A stretch of DNA of 55,151 nucleotides, taken from DASXRC01 sp036506495 (GTDB lineage: Bacteria; Actinomycetota; Actinomycetes; Mycobacteriales; Micromonosporaceae). The position numbers and the translations under genes are program-made. Within the stretch, counting starts at the first letter, position 1. The number at the start of each line of letters is the position of its first letter. The notes under the pieces were generated by a model. That model worked only from the letters and a program-made list of their open reading frames with translations, made no database searches and was not told the origin of the DNA. Shown one piece after another: positions 24,021-33,113 of this stretch. Location: assembly GCA_036506495.1 (NCBI GenBank), contig DASXRQ010000197.1, positions 1 to 55,151 of the forward strand, written 5' to 3'.

Positions 24021-24100
24021 TGGGACCCTCCAGAACGGTTTGCGATGATCCTCGAAGACCGACCCTACTCCTGGCGAGGGGGTCCGGCAGCGAGAGGTGG

Positions 24101-24406
24101 ATGGTGCGGCTGCCGTTCTTCGCGGTGCTCGTGAGGGGTCCGTCGATGGCCCCCACGCTGCGCGCGGGCGACGCCGTCCTCGTACGCCGGGGCGGGCGCG
24201 CGGTCCGCGTCGGTGACGTCGTGATCGCCCGCTTCCGGGCCCGCCCCGACCTGCTCGTCGTCAAGCGCGCGGTCCACGCCACCGACGGCGGTTGGTGGGT
24301 ACGCGGTGACAACGGCCTCGCGACCGACGACTCGCGGGCGTTCGGGGTCGCCGACGTCGTCGGGCGGGCGGTGCTCCGCTACTGGCCGCGACCACGTGCC
24401 TTGTGA
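24101..24406 (+). CDS. sodX: SodX, signal-peptidase-like protease maturing NiSOD
   Basis: A 101-residue S26-type protease. S15 in RGPSMAPTL and K55 in LLVVKRAV form the Ser/Lys dyad, and RGDNGLATDDSR is the conserved box E. It removes the SodN leader so that the nickel hook can form. Divergent pairing with sodN is the usual arrangement in actinobacteria. ATG 24101 follows GAGAGGTGG closely; the next codon, GTG 24104, is an alternative start. Confidence 0.93.
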   Translation: MVRLPFFAVLVRGPSMAPTLRAGDAVLVRRGGRAVRVGDVVIARFRARPDLLVVKRAVHATDGGWWVRGDNGLATDDSRAFGVADVVGRAVLRYWPRPRAL

Positions 24407-24498
24407 GGGCGACCGGATCCGCGAGTGGATCTTGGTGTTATGCTCGACGCCAACCCGGGAGACCCCCGCACCGCGCAGCCCTACGCTTGGAGTCCCGG

Positions 24499-25674
24499 AT
24501 GGCACCGTCTCATGTGGACCAGAACGATCCCGTCTTCGCGTTGCACCGCGGCGGGAAGATGGCCGTCACATCCACCGTCCCGCTGACCAGCCGGGAGGAT
24601 CTCTCTTTGGCGTACACCCCGGGCGTGGCCCGCGTGTGCGAGGCGATCGCGGCGGACCCGGCGCTCGCCGACGCGTACACCTGGGTGTCGCACGCGGTCG
24701 CGGTCGTGACGGACGGCTCGGCGGTGCTCGGACTGGGCAACATCGGGCCCCGCGCAGCGATGCCGGTGATGGAGGGCAAGGCGGTCCTGTTCAAACAGTT
24801 CGGCGGCGTGGACGCGGTCCCGATCTGCCTCGACACGCAGGACGTCGACCAGATCGTGGCGGCGGTGACCGCTCTGGCACCCTCGTTCGGCGGCATCAAT
24901 CTCGAGGACATCAGCGCGCCGCGGTGCTTCGAGATCGAACGCCGGCTGGATGACGCGCTGCCGATCCCGGTGTTTCACGACGACCAGCACGGCACGGCGA
25001 TCGTCGTGCTCGCCGCGCTGCGCAACGCTGCGGCCCTGCTCGATCGCAAGCTGGGCGACCTCCGGGTGGTCGTCAGCGGGGCCGGCGCGGCCGGCATCGC
25101 GTTGACCAAGATGTTGATCGCGGGCGGCGTGGACGCCGGGCACACGATCGTCTGCGACTCACGCGGCATCATCCACGCCGGACGCACCGACCTGAGCGCG
25201 CCAAAGGCCGAGCTGGCCGCGTTGACGAAGACCCGGCCGGTGGATGGGTCGGTCGGCGACGCGCTCGCCGGCGCGGACGTGCTGATCGGGGTGTCCGGCG
25301 GCAGCATCGACGAGTCGGCGGTCGCCGGTATGGCGCCCGGCGGCATCGTGTTCGCGCTGGCCAACCCGACGCCCGAGGTCCACCCGGACGTGGCGTCGCG
25401 GTACGCCGCGGTGGTGGCCACCGGCCGCAGCGACTTCCCCAATCAGATCAACAATGTGCTCGCGTTTCCCGGCGTGTTCCGCGGCGCGCTCGACGCGCGG
25501 GCCACCCGGATCACCGAGGGCATGAAGGTCGCGGCGGCGGACGCCATCGCCGGCGTGGTCGCCGAGGCGTTGACGGCCGACGCGATCGTGCCGAGCCCGC
25601 TGGATCCGCGGGTCGCGCCCGCCGTCGCGGCGGCCGTCGCCGCGGCCGCCCGGCGGGACGGCGTGGCGCGCTGA
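24499..25674 (+). CDS. NAD(P)-dependent malic enzyme
   Basis: A 391-residue malic enzyme that decarboxylates malate to pyruvate. LAYTPGVARVC has the catalytic tyrosine, GKAVLFKQFGG the lysine, HDDQHGTA metal ligands and SGAGAAGIA the dinucleotide-binding loop. It lacks the phosphotransacetylase-like tail of MaeB. Cofactor preference cannot be read with certainty. ATG 24499 follows GGAG by 6 nt, with TACGCT at 24482 as a possible -10 element, giving a very short leader. Confidence 0.92.
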   Translation: MAPSHVDQNDPVFALHRGGKMAVTSTVPLTSREDLSLAYTPGVARVCEAIAADPALADAYTWVSHAVAVVTDGSAVLGLGNIGPRAAMPVMEGKAVLFKQFGGVDAVPICLDTQDVDQIVAAVTALAPSFGGINLEDISAPRCFEIERRLDDALPIPVFHDDQHGTAIVVLAALRNAAALLDRKLGDLRVVVSGAGAAGIALTKMLIAGGVDAGHTIVCDSRGIIHAGRTDLSAPKAELAALTKTRPVDGSVGDALAGADVLIGVSGGSIDESAVAGMAPGGIVFALANPTPEVHPDVASRYAAVVATGRSDFPNQINNVLAFPGVFRGALDARATRITEGMKVAAADAIAGVVAEALTADAIVPSPLDPRVAPAVAAAVAAAARRDGVAR

Positions 25675-25702
25675 GTACGGCGGGAAGCGATAGCGTCGCG
25701 GC

Positions 25703-26656
25703 ATGCGTGCAGCACTCGCCTCAGCCATCAACGCCAATGACCCGCTCGCCGGCCTGACCGTCGGCGATGCCCCCGAGCCGACGCACCCCGACGACGACTG
25801 GGTGACGGTCGACGTACGCGCCAGCGCGCTCAACCATCACGACCTGTGGTCACTGCGCGGGGTGGGCCTGACCGAGGAGCAGCTGCCCATGGTCCTCGGC
25901 TGCGACGCCTCGGGCGTCGACCCCGACGGCAACGAGGTGGTCGTGCACGCGGTCATCCCCGATAAGTCGGACCCGCGCGGTTTCAATCTGCTCTCCGAGA
26001 AGCACCCCGGCACGATCGCCGAGCGCGTCGCCGTGCCCAGGGCGAACCTGGTCGCCAAGCCGACCGCGATGTCCTTCACCGACGCGGCGTGCCTGCCGAC
26101 CGCGTGGCTCACGGCGTACCACATGCTGACCACGCGCGGCCGGGTGGCCGACGGGCAGGCGGTCCTTGTGCAGGGCGCCGGCGGGGGCGTCGCCACCGCG
26201 GCCGTCGTGCTCGCGCACGCGTTGGGCAAGCGGGTGTACGCCACGAGCCGCGACCCGGCCAAGCGCGAGCGCATCGCGGCGCTCGGCGCGACCGCGGTCG
26301 GGCCCGGTGCCCGGCTGCCCGAGCGCGTCGACGTCGTGATCGAGACGGTCGGGCCGGCGACGTTCGACCACTCGATGAAGTGCGCCGCGGCGGGCGCGCG
26401 CATCGTGGTGTCCGGCGCGACGTCGGGCGCCGTGGCGCCGCTCAACCTGCGCCGCGTGTTCGCCTTCCAGCTCGAGATTCTCGGCTCGTCGATGGGCACC
26501 GCGCGCGAGCTGGCGGAGCTGCTCGAGCTGTGCGCGAACGGAGTGGTGCGGCCGATCGTCGACCGCGTCTACGGCTTCTCGGAGGCGCGCGACGCGTTCG
26601 AGCGGCTGGCCGCGGGGGACGTGTTCGGCAAGGTGGTGCTGGACCACAGCCGCTGA
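25703..26656 (+). CDS. Zinc-type alcohol dehydrogenase/quinone reductase-like oxidoreductase (MDR)
   Basis: A 317-residue medium-chain dehydrogenase/reductase. The GroES-like N-terminal half has ALNHHDLWSLRG and the Rossmann loop is VQGAGGGVATAAV. The cysteine ligands of the structural zinc are missing, so it belongs to the group without structural zinc. The substrate is unknown. ATG 25703 has TAGCGT 6 nt upstream, a leaderless pattern. The gene ends 4 bp from the stop of the convergent lipoprotein gene. Confidence 0.85.
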   Translation: MRAALASAINANDPLAGLTVGDAPEPTHPDDDWVTVDVRASALNHHDLWSLRGVGLTEEQLPMVLGCDASGVDPDGNEVVVHAVIPDKSDPRGFNLLSEKHPGTIAERVAVPRANLVAKPTAMSFTDAACLPTAWLTAYHMLTTRGRVADGQAVLVQGAGGGVATAAVVLAHALGKRVYATSRDPAKRERIAALGATAVGPGARLPERVDVVIETVGPATFDHSMKCAAAGARIVVSGATSGAVAPLNLRRVFAFQLEILGSSMGTARELAELLELCANGVVRPIVDRVYGFSEARDAFERLAAGDVFGKVVLDHSR

Positions 26657-26660
26657 GGCG

Positions 26661-27656
26661 CTACAGACGGTTCTCGAGCGTGCCGGCGCGCGCGGCGTCC
26701 CGAGCGAGGCGCGCCTTGGCCGTGGCATCGCCGTACAACGTCCACCGGAGAAAGTCGGTCGTCGTCGCTGCCACGCCGGCGAAGGCGGGCGCGTCGGGTA
26801 GCACGTATGGGTCGATGTGGCCCTGTCCGGGCATCGTGAGGAAGGCCTTGGGCCACGGCGCCCGGGCGTACGCGGCCCTGGCCAGCCCGTACGGGGTGAC
26901 CGGATCGGTGTCGCCGTGAACGAACAGCAGGGGCACGGCCGGGCCGGTGAACCGGTCACCCACGCCCACCGCGTTGCCGGCCAGCACGACGCCGGCGACC
27001 AGCCGCTTGTCGCGACCGGCGGTGAAGAGGCCGACCGTGGTGATCGCGCCGGCGGAGTGACCGGCCGCCGCGATCCGGTCGCGACGCAGATGCCGACGCA
27101 GCGGGTCGCCGGCGGCGCCGTCGAGGGCGAGCACGATGCTCAACGCGTACGACGCGTCCGCTGGTTGGTTGACCACGTCCACCACGTCGAAGCGGGCGAC
27201 CCCGCGGCTGGTGTGCGGATACGCCGGCGCGGCCACGACGAACCCGGCCGCCGCCCACCGGCTCAGCAGGGCCCGGTAGTCACTCGGCAGGCCGGTCAGG
27301 CCGTGGCTGAAGACCACGACCGGGAACCGGCCCGCGGCCACGGGCGATCCGGTGCGCGGCGCGCCGCCGGCCCGGCCGGTCGCCGGGTACCACACCGTGA
27401 TCCGCATCGGGCGATCACCGCCGCGGTTGGCGGAGATCTGGCGGGAGCCGACCGCGTACGCGGTGCCGGGCGCCCGGCTCGGCGCGGGCGGCGGCGCTTG
27501 GGTCGCGCGGGCGGCCACGGCCGGCGCAGTGCCGAGACCTGCCCGCGGCGTGGGTGCCTTCGTCCGGTTGGGTGCACCACAGCCGACCAGAGCGGCGGCG
27601 AGGATAGCCGCGAGAACGGCGGGCGCGAGGAGCGCGGGCGCGCAGCGGCGTGGCAT
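26661..27656 (-). CDS. Lipoprotein alpha/beta-hydrolase (PAF-acetylhydrolase/chlorophyllase-like)
   Basis: A 331-residue secreted hydrolase anchored by lipid. The signal peptide ends in the lipobox LVGC with C26 as the acylated residue, followed by a Pro/Ala-rich linker to about residue 65. The catalytic core has FSHGLTG (oxyanion), AAGHSAGA (nucleophile), HGDTDPVTP (acid) and GQGHIDPY (histidine). It probably cleaves esters outside the membrane. CACAAT lies 7 nt before ATG 27656, indicating a leaderless mRNA. Confidence 0.85.
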   Translation of the reverse strand: MPRRCAPALLAPAVLAAILAAALVGCGAPNRTKAPTPRAGLGTAPAVAARATQAPPPAPSRAPGTAYAVGSRQISANRGGDRPMRITVWYPATGRAGGAPRTGSPVAAGRFPVVVFSHGLTGLPSDYRALLSRWAAAGFVVAAPAYPHTSRGVARFDVVDVVNQPADASYALSIVLALDGAAGDPLRRHLRRDRIAAAGHSAGAITTVGLFTAGRDKRLVAGVVLAGNAVGVGDRFTGPAVPLLFVHGDTDPVTPYGLARAAYARAPWPKAFLTMPGQGHIDPYVLPDAPAFAGVAATTTDFLRWTLYGDATAKARLARDAARAGTLENRL

Positions 27657-27678
27657 GCGGACGATTGTGACCGGCTGC

Positions 27679-29241
27679 TCAATCGAGGAGGGCGCCGGGG
27701 TTGAGGTTGCCCGCCGGGTCGAGCGCCCGCTTCGCCGCGGCGAGCGCGAGCGCGAACGGCTCCGGCCGCTGCCTGTCGTACCACGGCCGGTGGTCGCGGC
27801 CGACCGCATGATGATGCGTGACCGTCCCGCCGTGTCGGGCGATCGCCTCGGCGGCGACCCGCTTGAGGTGGTCCCAGATCTCGATCTCGGCGCCACGCCG
27901 GCCCGCCGCGTACACCGTGAAGTAGGGCGCGGGACCGTCCGGGTACACGTGGGTGAACCGGCAGGTGACAACCGCGGGCGCGCCGGTGGCCTCGACGCCC
28001 GCGGCGGCGACGTCGGCGACCACGGCCGTGTGCAGCTCCTCCAGCCGCGACCAGGTGCAGGCCGTCTCGAACGTCTCGACGACCACGCCGAGCCGGGCCA
28101 GCCCGTCGCGCAGGTACGGTGCGCACAGGAACGTGTCGCGCCATTCGGCAGCGGATTCGGCGGTCGACTCGTCGACCGTGCCGCCGTGGCCTCGGCACAG
28201 CGCGACCGCGCGGGCGAGCGCCTCGGTGACCGGTTGGTCGGCCGACTCGAACCCCAGCAACAGCCGGCTCGACCCGTCCGTGACCGCCGCGCCCAGCATC
28301 GCTTCGAGGGGATCCAGCAGCCGACAGTTCGCCGGCGCCAGGCCCGACTGTGCGATGTCGCGGGTGGCTGCGACGGCGTACCCGAAGTCGTCGAAGCGGG
28401 TCGCGGCCGCGGCGCGGAACCGTGGCCGGTGGCGTACCCGCAGCCACGCCTCGGTGATCACCCCGAGCGTGCCCTCGGAACCCAGCCACAGGCGATCGGG
28501 CGACGGGCCGGCCCCGGACGCGGGAACCCGCAGCGACTCGGCCACCCCGATGGGCGTGACCACACGCAACGCCTCGACCAGGTCGTCGATGTGTGTGGCA
28601 CCGGTGGCGAAATGACCGGCCGATCGCGTGGCGAGCCAACCGCCCACGGTGGAGAATTCGAAGCTCTGTGGGAAGTGCCGCAGCGTCAGCCCGGCGGGCC
28701 GCAGGGCGTCCTCGAGATCGGGGCCGAACGTACCGCCACGCACCCGCGCCGCCCGGCTGACGGCGTCCACCTCGGACACTCCCGCCAGCCGGGTCAGGTC
28801 GAGCGCCAGCCATGGCTGGTGGCCGCGGTATTCCACCCCGCCGACCACGCTCGTGCCGCCGCCGAACGGCACGACGACGGCGTCCGCGTCCGCGGCCCAG
28901 TCCAACGCCGCGACCACCTCAGCCTCGCCCCGGGGGTACGCCACGACATCGGGCGCCCCGTCCAGCCGCCCGGTCAGGTTGGCCACCACGTCGCGGTACG
29001 CCTTGCCACGCGCGTGGGCCGCCCGGCTCGCGTCGTCGGTGCGGCACATCGGGGCGAGCGCCTGCGGTGGGCGGAGCCGCGGCGCGCCGAGCGCGGGCGG
29101 GTCGGGGATCGGGGTCAGCTCGCCGTCGATGGGCAGGAACGGGCGTACCCGCTCGGCGAGGCGGGCGCACGCGCCGGCGTCCAATGCCCGGTCGGCGAGA
29201 CCCCAGCCCCACCAGGACCGCGCGCCGCGACCGTCCGACAT
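27679..29241 (-). CDS. FAD-binding oxidase, alkyl-DHAP synthase-like (VAO family)
   Basis: A 520-residue flavoprotein. VPFGGGTSVVGG is the FAD diphosphate loop, GSEGTLGVITEA the second conserved FAD motif, and HHHAVGRDHRPWYDRQRPEP the C-terminal motif of alkyldihydroxyacetonephosphate synthases. Bacterial relatives include many oxidases of unknown substrate, so ether-lipid synthesis is possible but not shown. ATG 29241 has TACGCT 7 nt upstream. The gene runs parallel to the lipoprotein hydrolase at 22 bp. Confidence 0.82.
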   Translation of the reverse strand: MSDGRGARSWWGWGLADRALDAGACARLAERVRPFLPIDGELTPIPDPPALGAPRLRPPQALAPMCRTDDASRAAHARGKAYRDVVANLTGRLDGAPDVVAYPRGEAEVVAALDWAADADAVVVPFGGGTSVVGGVEYRGHQPWLALDLTRLAGVSEVDAVSRAARVRGGTFGPDLEDALRPAGLTLRHFPQSFEFSTVGGWLATRSAGHFATGATHIDDLVEALRVVTPIGVAESLRVPASGAGPSPDRLWLGSEGTLGVITEAWLRVRHRPRFRAAAATRFDDFGYAVAATRDIAQSGLAPANCRLLDPLEAMLGAAVTDGSSRLLLGFESADQPVTEALARAVALCRGHGGTVDESTAESAAEWRDTFLCAPYLRDGLARLGVVVETFETACTWSRLEELHTAVVADVAAAGVEATGAPAVVTCRFTHVYPDGPAPYFTVYAAGRRGAEIEIWDHLKRVAAEAIARHGGTVTHHHAVGRDHRPWYDRQRPEPFALALAAAKRALDPAGNLNPGALLD

Positions 29242-29355
29242 GGCGCCGAGCGTACCGACGGCGCGTCGCCGGGTCGGTCGCATTGATGTCGATGATCGGA
29301 CACGCCGGCGTGCGGGGACCGCAAACGGTTGCGGACGTCCGCTAAGGTGCACCGC

Positions 29356-29523
29356 ATGTCTGACCACTACGCCGACCGGAGCGGCAGCACGGAAGCGTTC
29401 CAGGCCTTCGTCCAACGCGAGGAACCGGCGCCGCCGGCCAGGCCCACCCGGCTCATCGTGACCGGCGCGGTCGTCCTCGCCGTCCTGATCATCGGGGCGA
29501 TCGTCTGGCTGGTGGCCGCCTAA
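29356..29523 (+). CDS. Small single-pass membrane protein (55 residues)
   Basis: A hydrophilic N-terminal half (SDHYADRSGSTEAF, then EEPAPPARPTR) is followed by one C-terminal transmembrane helix ending at the stop. This is a tail-anchored layout. I do not recognise a family. TAAGGT lies 7 nt before ATG 29356, consistent with a leaderless transcript, and the gene has actinobacterial codon bias. It diverges from the FAD oxidase and converges on ackA. Confidence 0.7.
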   Translation: MSDHYADRSGSTEAFQAFVQREEPAPPARPTRLIVTGAVVLAVLIIGAIVWLVAA

Positions 29524-29541
29524 GGCATGCGCGGCCCCCAT

Positions 29542-29609
29542 TCGGTCGATCTAGGGCGAATACTGGTGGCTGGAGATCAACTCACCAGCATGGGCCCTAG
29601 ATCGACCGA
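29542..29609. repeat. Inverted repeat with GATCTAGG arms (repeat family 1, copy B)
   Basis: A perfect 16-bp outer stem, TCGGTCGATCTAGGGC (29542-29557) against 29594-29609, continues inwards as a 9-bp stem with one mismatch (29560-29568 against 29583-29591). The loop contains GGAGATCAACT, the reverse complement of the loop in copy A. The right arm ends on the base before the ackA stop codon. The position between convergent genes suggests a terminator-like role. Confidence 0.82.
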
Positions 29610-30746
29610 TTAGGGACGGGGCGGGAGGGGTGATGCGACCACGACGCGAGCCTGGTTCGCGATCTCGAGCTCCTCGTCCGTGGGCACCACCAACACCGCG
29701 ACGTCGGCGCCGTCCGATGAGATCGGTCGCTCGCCTGGCCGATCCGCGGCGTTGCGGGCGTGGTCCAGCACGATCCCGAGCCGCTCCAGCCCATCCAACA
29801 CGGTCGCACGGACGGCGGCCGCGTTCTCACCCACGCCCGCCGTGAACGTGACCGCGTCGACGCGGCCGAGCAGCGCGTAATAGGCACCCACGTACGCGCG
29901 GATCCGTCTACAGTAGACGTCGAAGGCGAGCGACGCGGCCGGATCGCCGGCCGCCCGCCGGGCCAACACCTCGCGCATGTCGTTCGCGCCGCACAGGCCG
30001 AGCAGGCCGCTGCGGTGGTTGAGCATCTCGTCGATCTGGTCTACGTCCAGCCCACCGCGCCGGTGCAAATGGAACACGATGGCCGGGTCGATGTCCCCGC
30101 TGCGCGTACCCATGACCAGGCCCTCGAGCGGGGTCAGCCCCATCGACGTGGCGACGCTGCGGCCACCCTCGACGGCGCACGCGCTGGCGCCGTTGCCGAG
30201 GTGCAACGTGATCACGTTGACGTCCTCCGCCGGCCGACCGAGCAGGGTGGCGGTACGCCGGGAGACGTACTCGTGCGAAGTGCCGTGAAAGCCGTACCGG
30301 TGGATGCCGTGCCGGGCCGCCACCGCGGCATCGATGGCGTACGTCGCGGCGGCCGCCGGCAGCGTGTGGTGAAACGCGGTGTCGAAGACCGCCACCTGCG
30401 GCACACCGGGGAGCAGCTTCCGGGCCACGAGGATGCCGGCGAGGTTGGGTGGATTGTGCAGCGGCGCGAGCGGCACGAGCTGCTCGATCGCGGCGATCAC
30501 GGTGTCGTCGATCGGCGTCGGTGCGCTGAACCGGCCGCCGCCGTGCACGACCCGGTGGCCGACCGCGGCGAGCCCACCCAGGTCCACCTCGGCCAGCACC
30601 GCGCGCAGCGCGGCCTCGTGGTCGGGGACCCGGGAACCGGACTCGCCGATTCGCTCGATGAGTCCCTTGGCCAGCGTCCGGTCGCCGTCGAAGAGTCGGT
30701 ACTTCACCGACGACGAACCACAGTTCAGCACCAGGACGCGGCTCAT
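29610..30746 (-). CDS. ackA: Acetate kinase
   Basis: A 378-residue enzyme exchanging acetate and ATP for acetyl phosphate and ADP. It begins VLVLNCGSSSVKY (phosphate-binding), and carries HRYGFHGTSHEYVS, a catalytic arginine in VGHRVVHGG and FTAGVGENAAAVR near the C-terminus. The ATG overlaps the pta stop by 4 bp (ATGA), so Pta and AckA are made together as an acetate overflow or uptake pathway. The stop codon abuts repeat copy B. Confidence 0.95.
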   Translation of the reverse strand: MSRVLVLNCGSSSVKYRLFDGDRTLAKGLIERIGESGSRVPDHEAALRAVLAEVDLGGLAAVGHRVVHGGGRFSAPTPIDDTVIAAIEQLVPLAPLHNPPNLAGILVARKLLPGVPQVAVFDTAFHHTLPAAAATYAIDAAVAARHGIHRYGFHGTSHEYVSRRTATLLGRPAEDVNVITLHLGNGASACAVEGGRSVATSMGLTPLEGLVMGTRSGDIDPAIVFHLHRRGGLDVDQIDEMLNHRSGLLGLCGANDMREVLARRAAGDPAASLAFDVYCRRIRAYVGAYYALLGRVDAVTFTAGVGENAAAVRATVLDGLERLGIVLDHARNAADRPGERPISSDGADVAVLVVPTDEELEIANQARVVVASPLPPRP

Positions 30747-32839
30747 GCGGGCACCGCCGCCGCCTGGATGGCGGTGATGGCGACCGTGCTCACGATGTCG
30801 GCGACGGTGGCCCCGCGAGACAGGTCGTTGACCGGCTGGCGCAGGCCCTGCATCACCGGGCCGACGGCGACCGCGCCGGCCGAGCGCTGCACGGCCTTGT
30901 AGGTGTTGTTGCCCGTGTTCAGATCGGGGAAGACAAACACCGTGGCGTGGCCCGCGACCGCACTGCCGGGCAGCTTCGTCGCGGCCACCGTGGGGTCCAC
31001 CGCCGCGTCGTACTGGATCGGCCCCTCGACCGGCAGGTCCGGGCGCCGCGCACGGACCAGCGCCGTGGCGGCGGCCACCTTGTCCACCTCGGCGCCGTGG
31101 CCGCTGACGCCGGTGGAGTACGAGAGCATGGCCACCCGCGGCTCGATGCCGAACCGGGCGGCCGTCTCGGCCGACGAGATCGCGATGTCGGCGAGCTGCC
31201 GCTGGTCGGGGTCGGGGTTCACGGCGCAGTCGCCGTAGACGAGCACGCGGTCCGCGAGGCACATGAAGAACACGCTGGAGGCGATCGAGACGCCGGGTGA
31301 GGTTTTTATGATCTCGAACGCCGGCCGGATCGTATCCGCCGTCGGGTGGACGCAGCCGGAGACCATCGCATCGGCCCGTCCAGTGTGGACCATCATGGTG
31401 CCGAAGTAGTTGACGTCCACCACGACGTCGTGTGCCGCGTCCGGCGTGACGCCGCGGTGCGCCCGAAGCTTGGCGTACTCGGCGCCGAACTCGTCCCGCC
31501 ACGGCGAGGTGACGGGGTCGACGACCGCCACGTCCTCGAGGTCGAGGCCGAGCTCACGGGCCCGGCGGGAAATCTCCTCCGGCGAGCCGAGCAAGGTGAT
31601 CGCGCACACCCGCCGGCGAAGGAGAACCTCGGCCGCCCGCAGCACCCGCTCCTCGGCCCCCTCCGGCAACACCACGTGCCGCCGGTTCGCGCGTGCCCGT
31701 TCGATGAGCTCGTACTCGAACATCATCGGAGTCACGCGCTCCGACCGGGCGACGTCGAGCCGGGCGGTCAGCTCGGCGGTGTCCACACTGGACTCGAAGG
31801 CGCCCAGTGCCGCGTCCACCTTGCGGGGGTTGTCGGCCCGCAGCCTGGCTTCCAGGCCGTTGAGCGCGGCGACCGTGTCGTAGCTGTCCAGGCGTACCGA
31901 AATCATCGGCAGCTCGGCCTCGAACCGGCGGACCAGCGCCGCCACCCGCGGATCTGGTGGTACGCCGAGAGTGAGCACGATGCCCGCGATGGAGGCCTGG
32001 CCGGACGTGTGCACGGCGACCGACGCGACGATGAGGTCCGCGCGGTCACCGGGGGTGACCACGAGGCAGCCGTCGGAGACGTAGTCGAGGAACGTCGGCA
32101 CGGTCGCTCCGCCCACGACAATGTCGAGCACGTCCCGGCCGAGCGCCGCCGGGCTGCCACCCAGCACGAGCGTCGCGCCGAGTGCCGTGGCGACCTCGGC
32201 GACCGTCGGCGCGGCGACCGCCGGCACGTCCGGCACCGCGTAGGCCGGCACCGGAAGGCCACGCACGCCGGCGAGCGCGGCGTCCCGGTCCGCCGGCCGA
32301 ACCCGATTGGCCAGGACCGCGACGACGGTCCCGCGCTGGTCGCTCACGGCGTGGTACGCGGTGCGCATCGCGGCCGACACCTCGGCACCCGACCGGCCAT
32401 GGCCGTCGATGACCGGCAGAACCGCGGACCGCAGCTCGCCGGCGAACCGTAGGTTCAGCGCGAACTCGTCCGCCAGCCCGGGCTCGCCGTGCGGGTCGCT
32501 GGGATCCCGGCCGAAGTCGGTGCCGACCACCACGACGGCGTCGCAGTCGCGTTCGATCGCGCGGTAACCCTCCACGACGGCGGCGACCAGATCGTCCACC
32601 CTGCCCTCGGCGACCAGCGTCGCCGCCTCCACATAGGTCGGTCCAACGCCGGCGGCCGTCTCCGGCAGCCCGTACCGGGACCGCAGCAGCTCGACGATCG
32701 GGTCGGAGTCGTCGCGGGTCAGCGGCCGGTACGCACCGAGCCGCCGCACGCGGCGGGAGAACAGCTCGGCCACCCCGACGGCCACCGCGGACTTCCCGCC
32801 ACCCGCCGACAGACCGGTGATGTAGACGCTGCGCGCCAC
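30743..32839 (-). CDS. pta: Phosphate acetyltransferase, long form
   Basis: A 698-residue enzyme converting acetyl-CoA and phosphate to acetyl phosphate. The N-terminal half is a BioD/CobQ-like P-loop domain (GLSAGGGKSAVAVG) and a DRTGG domain (about 210-320) of likely regulatory role. The C-terminal catalytic PTA domain starts near residue 370 (HVVLPEGAEERVLRAAE) and includes FPDLNTGNNTYKAVQR. GTG 32839 is 5 nt after GGGGG. The length fits M. tuberculosis Pta. Confidence 0.95.
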   Translation of the reverse strand: MARSVYITGLSAGGGKSAVAVGVAELFSRRVRRLGAYRPLTRDDSDPIVELLRSRYGLPETAAGVGPTYVEAATLVAEGRVDDLVAAVVEGYRAIERDCDAVVVVGTDFGRDPSDPHGEPGLADEFALNLRFAGELRSAVLPVIDGHGRSGAEVSAAMRTAYHAVSDQRGTVVAVLANRVRPADRDAALAGVRGLPVPAYAVPDVPAVAAPTVAEVATALGATLVLGGSPAALGRDVLDIVVGGATVPTFLDYVSDGCLVVTPGDRADLIVASVAVHTSGQASIAGIVLTLGVPPDPRVAALVRRFEAELPMISVRLDSYDTVAALNGLEARLRADNPRKVDAALGAFESSVDTAELTARLDVARSERVTPMMFEYELIERARANRRHVVLPEGAEERVLRAAEVLLRRRVCAITLLGSPEEISRRARELGLDLEDVAVVDPVTSPWRDEFGAEYAKLRAHRGVTPDAAHDVVVDVNYFGTMMVHTGRADAMVSGCVHPTADTIRPAFEIIKTSPGVSIASSVFFMCLADRVLVYGDCAVNPDPDQRQLADIAISSAETAARFGIEPRVAMLSYSTGVSGHGAEVDKVAAATALVRARRPDLPVEGPIQYDAAVDPTVAATKLPGSAVAGHATVFVFPDLNTGNNTYKAVQRSAGAVAVGPVMQGLRQPVNDLSRGATVADIVSTVAITAIQAAAVPA

Positions 32840-32860
32840 GCGTACCCCCTTAGATCGACT

Positions 32861-32919
32861 CAACCTCCCACAGGTTGGGCGATCAACCGGTCCACGACAC
32901 CCCAACCCGGGCAGGGTTG
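32861..32919. repeat. Degenerate inverted repeat (repeat family 2, copy D)
   Basis: The left part (32861-32887) begins CAACCTC and ends GGTTGGGCGATCAAC, like copy C at 898 with a few changes. The right part (32901-32919) keeps CCCAACCCGGGCAGGGTTG but has lost the GTTGATC end. It sits between the small gene at 32926 and pta, both on the minus strand, so here it is not between convergent genes. Confidence 0.65.
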
Positions 32920-32925
32920 CGACGA

Positions 32926-33102
32926 TCAGTCGTCCTCGTCGTCCGGCCGGGCCAGCCAGGTCGCGAAGCGCTCGATCGGAGTCTCGAACTCCGGGTTGAG
33001 GTCGACGAAGTCGCGCAGCCGCTCGGCGAGCCATTCGAGCGTGACGGTTTCGTCTCCGCGCCGCTCGGCCAGCTCCTCGATGCCGCGATCGGTGAAGTAC
33101 AC
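32926..33102 (-). CDS. Conserved 58-residue DUF6104-type protein downstream of kgd
   Basis: A small acidic protein starting VYFTDRGIEELAERRGDETVTL-like (residues 1-20 fit the family), with WLAERLRDFVDLNP and a DDEDD end. Similar proteins of about 60 residues follow the 2-oxoglutarate enzyme gene in Streptomyces and are annotated DUF6104, function unknown. GTG 33102 lies 12 bp after the kgd stop, so it is the second gene of that operon. AGGGACGG precedes it. Confidence 0.75.
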   Translation of the reverse strand: MYFTDRGIEELAERRGDETVTLEWLAERLRDFVDLNPEFETPIERFATWLARPDDEDD

Positions 33103-33113
33103 GGCCGCCGTCC

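Noticed and set aside
24021..24100. Nur (nickel regulator) box between sodN and sodX
   Set aside because: I found no TTGCAA-type inverted repeat in this 80-bp gap.
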